64,000 nucleotides of DNA from Phycicoccus avicenniae (GTDB lineage: Bacteria; Actinomycetota; Actinomycetes; Actinomycetales; Dermatophilaceae), in the NCBI RefSeq assembly GCF_018139485.1, contig NZ_JAGSNF010000019.1, positions 1 through 64,000 on the forward strand, written 5' to 3'. The notes beneath the pieces are model-generated. The model did not search any database and was not told where the DNA came from. It saw only the letters and a program-made list of their open reading frames with translations. The first letter of the stretch is position 1. The number at the start of each line of letters is the position of its first letter. Below are positions 59,037-64,000 of this stretch, piece by piece. A program made the position numbers and the translations under genes.

Positions 59037-61361
59037 ATGACCCAGACCGCCGCAGAGCCGTCCGACGAGGTCCACGAGGTCGACCTCGCCATCAGCGGGA
59101 TGACGTGCGCCTCCTGCTCCGCCCGGATCGAGAAGAAGCTCGGCCGCCTCGACGGGGTCGACGCCAGCGTCAACCTCGCCACCGAGAAGGCCACCGTGCG
59201 CTGGACCGGCGCGCTCACCGTCGAGGACATCCTCGCCACCGTGCAGAGGACCGGCTACGGCGCCGAGGTGCTCGGCGGGGACGCAGGGGCGGCGCCCGGG
59301 TCCGCGGCCGGCACGGGCTCCGCCGGCGCGGACCCCTCGGACGACGTCGACGGCACGGGCGACGCGGGTGCTCCCGGGGCCCTCGACGAGGACGCCGAGG
59401 CGACCCCCGGCCACCAGGTGGCTCGCGTCGACGACCTGCGCCACCGCGCCCTGAGCGCCGCGGCGCTCACCGTGCCCATCGTCGTCCTCGCGATGGTCCC
59501 CGGCGTCGACGTCCCCCGCTCCGAGTGGGTGCAGCTCGTCCTCGCCACCCCCGTCGTGCTCTGGGCGGGTTACCCGTTCCACCGCGCCGCCGCGATCACC
59601 GCCCGCCACGGCGCGTCGACGATGGACACGCTCGTCTCGCTCGGCGTCCTCGCCGCGTACCTCAGCTCGCTCGTCGTCGTCCTGACCGGCAACGCCGCGA
59701 GCGGCATGTCGGGTGAGGGCAGCCACATCTGGTTCGAGACGGCCGCCGTCATCACGACTTTCCTCCTCCTCGGCCGGTGGATGGAGGCCCGCGCCACGGA
59801 CCGCACCCGCGACGCGCTGCGCGGCCTGCTCGACCTCGGCGCCAAGGACGTCGCGGTGCTCCGCGAGGACCCCTCGACCGGGGCGTTCACCGAGCAGCGG
59901 ATCCCCGTGCAGCAGCTGCCGGTCGGGGCGCGCTTCGTCGTGCGGCCCGGCGAGAAGGTCGCCACGGACGGCGTCGTGCGGGACGGGCGCAGTGCCGTCG
60001 ACGCCTCGCTCGTCACCGGCGAGTCCCAGCCGGTCGACGTCGTCCCCGGCAGCGAGGTCACCGGCGGCACGGTCAACACGACCGGTCGGCTCGTCGTCGA
60101 GGCCACGCGGGTCGGCGCCGACACGACGCTCGCCGGGATCACCCGGCTCGTCGAGCGGGCGCAGACGTCCAAGGCCCCCGTCCAGCGGCTCGCCGACCGG
60201 GTGTCGGCGGTCTTCGTCCCCGTGGTCCTCGTCGTCGCGGCGCTGACCTTCGTCGGCTGGTGGGTCGGGGCGGGCGACGCCGCGCGGGCCCTCGAGATCG
60301 CCGTGTCGGTCCTCGTCATCGCGTGCCCGTGCGCGCTGGGGCTCGCGACGCCGACGGCGCTGCTCGTCGGGACCGGTCGTGGGGCGCGGCTCGGCATCCT
60401 CGTCAAGGGCGTCGACGTCCTCGAGGACACCCGCCGCATCGACACGATCGTCCTCGACAAGACGGGGACGGTGACGACGGGCGAGATGTCGCTCGTCGAG
60501 GTCGCCACCGCCGGACGGCTACCGAAGGACCAGGCCCTGCGGGCCGCGGCCGCCGTCGAGAACGGCAGCGAGCACCCCGTCGCCCTCGCCGTCGTCGCTG
60601 CCGCGCGGGCCCGCTCGCTCGACGTCCCGGACATCGAGGACTTCGAGGCGCTCCCCGGCGCCGGGGCGCGGGCGAGGATCAAGGACACCGAGGTCGTCGT
60701 CGGTCGCGCGGACCTCTTCGACAGCGTCCCGGCGGAGATCGGCCGCCCGCGGGCCGAGGGCACGACCGTCTGGGTCGGCTGGGGCGGCACGGCCCGCGCC
60801 GCACTCACGGTCGCCGACACGGTCCGGCGCAGCTCCGGCCGGGCGGTCCGCGAGCTGACCGACGCCGGGCTCGCCGTGCACCTGCTCACCGGGGACCACG
60901 ACCGCGCCGCGCTCACCGTCGCCCGCGACGTCGGCATCCCGGTCGGCCGCGTCATCGCCGACGTCCGGCCCGCCGACAAGCACGCGACGATCGCGGAACT
61001 GCAGTCCCGAGGGCGGGTCGTCGCGATGGTCGGCGACGGCGTCAACGACGCCGCGGCGCTCGCCCAGGCCGACCTCGGGATCGCGATGGGCAGCGGCACC
61101 GACGTCGCGGCCGACGCGGCGGACATCGTCCTCATGCGAGCCGAGCTGCCGGCGGTCGTCGAGGCGATCGGGCTGTCGCGGGCGACGTTGCGCACGATCC
61201 GGCAGAACCTCGGCTGGGCCTTCGGCTACAACGTCGCCGCCATCCCGCTCGCCGTCGCCGGGGTGCTGAACCCCATGGTCGCCGGTGCCGCGATGGCCGC
61301 CTCGAGCGTCCTCGTCGTGACGAACAGCCTGCGGTTGCGCCGCTGGTCCGGCCCCCGCTGA
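59037..61361 (+). CDS. copA: Copper-exporting P1B-type ATPase
   Basis: 774-residue Cu(I) export pump. One N-terminal metal-binding domain has Cys24/Cys27 in GMTCASCSARIEKKLG, followed by a Gly/Ala/Asp-rich linker (residues about 80-130). The transmembrane metal site is CPC (Cys430-Cys432 in IACPCALGLATP), the phosphorylated Asp474 is in LDKTGTVTTGE, and the hinge is GDGVNDAAALAQADLG. ENGSEHPVA gives the nucleotide-site HP. GAGGAG precedes the ATG. Co-transcribed with csoR and induced by copper. Confidence 0.95.
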   Translation: MTQTAAEPSDEVHEVDLAISGMTCASCSARIEKKLGRLDGVDASVNLATEKATVRWTGALTVEDILATVQRTGYGAEVLGGDAGAAPGSAAGTGSAGADPSDDVDGTGDAGAPGALDEDAEATPGHQVARVDDLRHRALSAAALTVPIVVLAMVPGVDVPRSEWVQLVLATPVVLWAGYPFHRAAAITARHGASTMDTLVSLGVLAAYLSSLVVVLTGNAASGMSGEGSHIWFETAAVITTFLLLGRWMEARATDRTRDALRGLLDLGAKDVAVLREDPSTGAFTEQRIPVQQLPVGARFVVRPGEKVATDGVVRDGRSAVDASLVTGESQPVDVVPGSEVTGGTVNTTGRLVVEATRVGADTTLAGITRLVERAQTSKAPVQRLADRVSAVFVPVVLVVAALTFVGWWVGAGDAARALEIAVSVLVIACPCALGLATPTALLVGTGRGARLGILVKGVDVLEDTRRIDTIVLDKTGTVTTGEMSLVEVATAGRLPKDQALRAAAAVENGSEHPVALAVVAAARARSLDVPDIEDFEALPGAGARARIKDTEVVVGRADLFDSVPAEIGRPRAEGTTVWVGWGGTARAALTVADTVRRSSGRAVRELTDAGLAVHLLTGDHDRAALTVARDVGIPVGRVIADVRPADKHATIAELQSRGRVVAMVGDGVNDAAALAQADLGIAMGSGTDVAADAADIVLMRAELPAVVEAIGLSRATLRTIRQNLGWAFGYNVAAIPLAVAGVLNPMVAGAAMAASSVLVVTNSLRLRRWSGPR

Positions 61362-61652
61362 CGGGGAGACCTCTCCCACTCCCGGCGACGTCGCCGGCTC
61401 GGCGCGAGATCGCTGGGTCACGTCGACCTCGCTGGGTCATGTCGCCCTCGCCCAGCCGGTGCGCCATGGCGCCTCCTCTGGGCGAGGTCGCACCGATCGG
61501 GCGAGGTCGACAGGGGTCGGAGAGGTCTTCCGCGGGTCGGCAGGATCAGTGGGGTCCGCCGGTCGGCAGGATCAGTGGGGTCCGCCGGTCGGCAGGATCA
61601 ATCGGGTCGGCCGGCCATCGGGGAAACGGCGACGGCCACCCCGACACGACAA
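61362..61652. repeat. Gene-free stretch with 19-bp and 26-bp tandem repeats
   Basis: Two adjacent 19-bp copies (61410-61428, 61429-61447; TCGCTGGGTCA-GTCG core) are followed by an inverted pair CTCGCCCAG/CTGGGCGAG (61447-61455, 61478-61486) enclosing the palindrome GCGCCATGGCGC. Then come three 26-bp units (61535-61560, 61561-61586, 61587-61612): the first two identical, the third with four changes. No ORF with coding character is seen. It lies between copA and the terminator. Confidence 0.7.
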
Positions 61653-61680
61653 CGGCCGCCCCGCAGGAGCGGGGCGGCCG
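61653..61680. terminator. Terminator hairpin between copA and the VOC gene
   Basis: Perfect 11-bp GC arms (61653-61663 and 61670-61680) around CAGGAG, placed between converging genes, so it can serve both. Confidence 0.8.
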
Positions 61681-61699
61681 GTCGAGGTGAGGGAGGGCG

Positions 61700-62341
61700 T
61701 CAGACGACGACGGGGCCCTGCGGGGTCGCGAACGTCACGGACATCAGGCCCGGCGTGCCGTGCGGCGAGACGAACGAGAACTTGATGACGGACGAGGTGT
61801 AGTCGGCCGGCAGGTTGAGCCAGTCGCGAACCCGGTCCGGGTCGCCGGCGATGCTCAGCGAGTCGATCGTCACGTCGGTGTCCGCGTCGGACGAGGGGTG
61901 CGGGCCGTCCTGCCACGAGACGAAGAAGGGCAGCTGCGGGTCGGCCTGGAGGCCCTTGATCCCGATCTGCCGCCAGCTGAGCTTCACGCCGTCCGGCCGG
62001 GTGCGGTTGCCCTCGACGGCCTTGCGGCCGAGGCGCTGCTCCTGCTCGGCGAGGTCGTCGACCGTGACGACCCACCCGAGCCAGCCGCCGCCGGCCTCGG
62101 ACCGGGCCCGGACGACCTGGCCGAAGGGGGCCTTGTCGCTGGCGGGGTGGTCGAGCACCTCGACGACCTCGACGTAGCGCTCGTGGGCCAGCGGCAGGAT
62201 GACGTTGCGGGTCCCGAAGCGGGGGTGCACACCGCCGTCGACCGGCCGGACGCCGATGAGCTTGGCGAGGCGCTCCGCGGTGGCGTGGACGCCATCGTGC
62301 TCGGCCGCGTAGACGACGTGGTCAACTCGCATGCGCATCAT
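61700..62341 (-). CDS. VOC-family (glyoxalase-like domain) protein
   Basis: 213 residues with the vicinal-oxygen-chelate fold of the Glyoxalase-like (Glyoxalase_3) type. MRVDHVVYAAEHDGVHATAE opens with the metal-ligand histidine, GVHPRFGTRNVILPLAHERY (the GTRN-I-L element) and YVEVVEVLDHPASD follow, and a second beta-alpha unit ends the protein. A dioxygenase or lyase activity cannot be chosen. ATG 62341 follows GTGGGACC; two further ATGs within ten bases make the exact start uncertain. Confidence 0.85.
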   Translation of the reverse strand: MMRMRVDHVVYAAEHDGVHATAERLAKLIGVRPVDGGVHPRFGTRNVILPLAHERYVEVVEVLDHPASDKAPFGQVVRARSEAGGGWLGWVVTVDDLAEQEQRLGRKAVEGNRTRPDGVKLSWRQIGIKGLQADPQLPFFVSWQDGPHPSSDADTDVTIDSLSIAGDPDRVRDWLNLPADYTSSVIKFSFVSPHGTPGLMSVTFATPQGPVVV

Positions 62342-62428
62342 GGTCCCACACGGCGAACCCCCCACTTGACACAGCCCCCGGACCGTGGTTCACGTCCGAC
62401 ACTCGAGGAGCCAGGCGTCACACGGGCC

Positions 62429-63235
62429 TCACGACGAGCGCTGCCGGACCGCCTCGTAGACGACCACCCCGGCCGAGACGCCCGCGTTGAGGGAGTTCAC
62501 CCGGCCGGCCATCGGGATGCGCACCCGCTCGGCCGCCGCACCGAGCGCGGCGTCGGTGAGACCGGTCTTCTCGGCCCCGACGGCGATGGCGACCGCGCCC
62601 CGGTAGTCGGCCGCGGTGTGCACCCGGTCGGTGTCCGGTGTCGTCGCGACGAGCCGGATCCCCGAACGCTCGAGCCAGCCCAGCGCCTCACGCAGCCCGG
62701 CCGTCGCCACCGGGACGGAGAACACCGTCCCCTTGCTCGCCCGGACGACGTTCGGGTTGCCCCAGTCGGTCACGGGGTCGGCCGCGACGACCGCGGACGC
62801 CCCCGCCGCGTCGGCGGTGCGCAGCACGGAGCCCAGGTTGCCCGGCTTCTCGAGCCCCTCGACGAGCACGACGAGCGGGTCCGCAGGCAGCCGCAGGTCG
62901 GCCAGCGGCACCCCGGCCACCGGGACGACACCGAGGACACCGTCCGGGCCCTCGCGGTAGGCGACCTTCTCGAACGCCGCCCGGCTGCACCGGACGGTCG
63001 TCGCGCCGAGCGCCCGCGCCTCGTCGACGAGCCCACCCATGCGCTCCGGGTCGAGCATGAGCTCGGGGCAGTGCAGCAGCGTGCGCGGCACCACCCCCGC
63101 GTCGACGGCGAGCCGCAGCTCCTCGTACCCGTCGACGACCGTGAGGCCCTGCTCCTCGCGCACCCGGCGTCGGCGCAGCGCCGTCACCGCCTTGAGGCGG
63201 GGGTTCGTCGTCGACGTCACGTGCAGCTCGGCCAT
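62429..63235 (-). CDS. TrmH/SpoU-family RNA 2'-O-ribose methyltransferase
   Basis: 268-residue SPOUT methyltransferase, probably modifying 23S rRNA or tRNA. The N-terminal substrate-binding domain (NPRLKAVTALRRRRVREEQG, VDGYEELRLAVDAG) precedes the knotted catalytic domain. Its three motifs are visible: VEGLEKPGNLGSVLRTADAA (motif 1), IAVGAEKTGLTDAAL (motif 2) and IPMAGRVNSLNAGVSAGVVV (motif 3). Divergent from the PAP2 gene. Confidence 0.92.
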   Translation of the reverse strand: MAELHVTSTTNPRLKAVTALRRRRVREEQGLTVVDGYEELRLAVDAGVVPRTLLHCPELMLDPERMGGLVDEARALGATTVRCSRAAFEKVAYREGPDGVLGVVPVAGVPLADLRLPADPLVVLVEGLEKPGNLGSVLRTADAAGASAVVAADPVTDWGNPNVVRASKGTVFSVPVATAGLREALGWLERSGIRLVATTPDTDRVHTAADYRGAVAIAVGAEKTGLTDAALGAAAERVRIPMAGRVNSLNAGVSAGVVVYEAVRQRSS

Positions 63236-63355
63236 GGCGGGCCCAGCATCCCACGTCGTCCACGTCGCCCGCCCCGAGCCGGCGTGGGCCGCAGCCGGGG
63301 ACGTCCCGGCGACGGGAGGGTGAACGCCAGGAGTCCCGTGCGGTAGAAAAGGGCG

Positions 63356-64000
63356 ATGACCAGCAGCGACGCCCCCAGCCCTGCCGAGGAGCGACGCCGC
63401 CGGGTCGGACGCGCCGCGGTCTTCGCGCTCGTCACCGCCGCCGTCCTCTTCGGGGTCGGCGGCCTCGTCCGCAGCCGCTGGGACCCGCTCATCTCCTTCG
63501 ACGACGACGCGGTCGGCACCCTCGTCGGCATCACCGTCGACAACCCCTGGCTCCTGGACGCCGCCCACGTCTGGGAGCTCGTCACCCAGCCGTTCCTCCT
63601 CCACACCCTCGGTACCCTGCTCTGCCTCTGGGCCTGGCTGCGCCGCGGCATGCGGACCCGGGCCTGGTGGGCCTTCGGCACGCTCATGGCGTCCTGGGTC
63701 GTCGGGTTGGGGGCGAAGTACGTCTTCCAGCGCGCCCGGCCGGTCATCGAGGACCCGGTCTCCGAGGCCCCGGGCTACTCTTTCCCCTCGGGCCACGCCC
63801 TCAACTCCGCCGCCTTCGCGACGACTGTCGTGATCCTCCTCTGGCCGCTGGTCACCCGGCGGCTCCTGCGGGGGGTCCTCGTCGCGGCCGCCGTCGTCCT
63901 CGTCGCCGTGACGATGGCCGACCGGATGTTCCTCGGCGTGCACTACCCGAGCGACGTCACCGTCGGCGTCGTCACCGGGGCCGGGCTCGCCCTCGCCTCG
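63356..64000 (+). CDS. PAP2-superfamily membrane phosphatase (3' end outside window)
   Basis: The first 215 residues of an integral membrane lipid-phosphatase-like protein; the frame is open at the window edge. Three PAP2 motifs are in order: KYVFQRARP (K-x6-R-P), YSFPSGHALNSAA (PSGH) and ADRMFLGVHYPSDV (R-x5-H-x3-D). Helices surround them. Likely dephosphorylates lipid phosphates such as undecaprenyl pyrophosphate or phosphatidic acid on the outer membrane face. GTAGAAAAGGGCG precedes the ATG. Function is inferred from the motif set. Confidence 0.9.
   Translation, partial: MTSSDAPSPAEERRRRVGRAAVFALVTAAVLFGVGGLVRSRWDPLISFDDDAVGTLVGITVDNPWLLDAAHVWELVTQPFLLHTLGTLLCLWAWLRRGMRTRAWWAFGTLMASWVVGLGAKYVFQRARPVIEDPVSEAPGYSFPSGHALNSAAFATTVVILLWPLVTRRLLRGVLVAAAVVLVAVTMADRMFLGVHYPSDVTVGVVTGAGLALAS

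Overview
The window comes from a very GC-rich actinomycete. Strong codon bias, GTG starts, frequent ATGA/GTGA stop-start overlaps, a mycothiol-dependent isomerase-type enzyme, a DUF222/HNH endonuclease, a DUF6458 protein, an ECF42-type sigma factor and a BsaP-type biotin synthase partner all point to Actinobacteria. Micrococcales, perhaps Intrasporangiaceae, is my best guess (inference, not tested). Gene density is high and most of the window is chromosomal housekeeping. No rRNA, tRNA, CRISPR array, transposase or integrase was seen.

Layout. 1-2.7 kb: end of a DUF222/HNH nuclease gene and a secreted D-Ala-D-Ala carboxypeptidase. 2.7-7.2 kb: a visibly more A/T-rich module (large membrane histidine kinase, small downstream frame, LuxR-type response regulator, secreted CHAP-domain protein). 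It is bracketed by a direct duplication of about 100 bp; the left copy is a broken remnant of the 3' end of the DUF6584-like gene on the right. 8-16.5 kb: acyl-CoA dehydrogenase, small membrane proteins, GlcD-type oxidase, amidase, a CopD-CtaG fusion, a mycothiol-type isomerase and a SRPBCC protein. 16.6-25.4 kb: MarR plus DHA2 drug exporter, a second MFS protein, a glutaryl-CoA dehydrogenase-like enzyme, two DMT exporters and a YbdK-type ligase. 25.4-32.8 kb: a YCII/ECF42 pair, a branched-chain 2-oxoacid dehydrogenase operon (E1alpha, E1beta, E2) tightly followed by an uncharacterised Rossmann-like protein, and a lipoprotein. 32.8-41 kb: a glycosyltransferase/epimerase group, an aminotransferase, an aldo-keto reductase, a small membrane protein and GalE, then a 36-bp tandem array.

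41-49 kb: the cytochrome bd locus cydA-cydB-cydD-cydC runs straight into a BlaI/MecI-type repressor and then a BlaR-like M56 metallopeptidase. Two CTACTACGT-type dyads sit just upstream of cydA and make a plausible autoregulated respiratory circuit. 49-58 kb: AIM24 protein, the biotin genes bioB-bsaP and bioA-bioF-bioD separated by an FMN reductase gene with two adjacent perfect palindromes before it, a low-molecular-weight phosphatase, and purB. 58-64 kb: a classical CsoR box-csoR-copA copper export unit, a VOC protein, a TrmH-type methyltransferase and the start of a PAP2 phosphatase.

The signals I rate highest are the repeat-bracketed kinase/regulator/CHAP module, the BlaI-M56 pair attached to cytochrome bd with matching operators, the tandem palindromes inside the biotin region, and the unknown protein coupled to the branched-chain dehydrogenase. 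Everything is read by eye; homology statements are pattern recognition, not searches.
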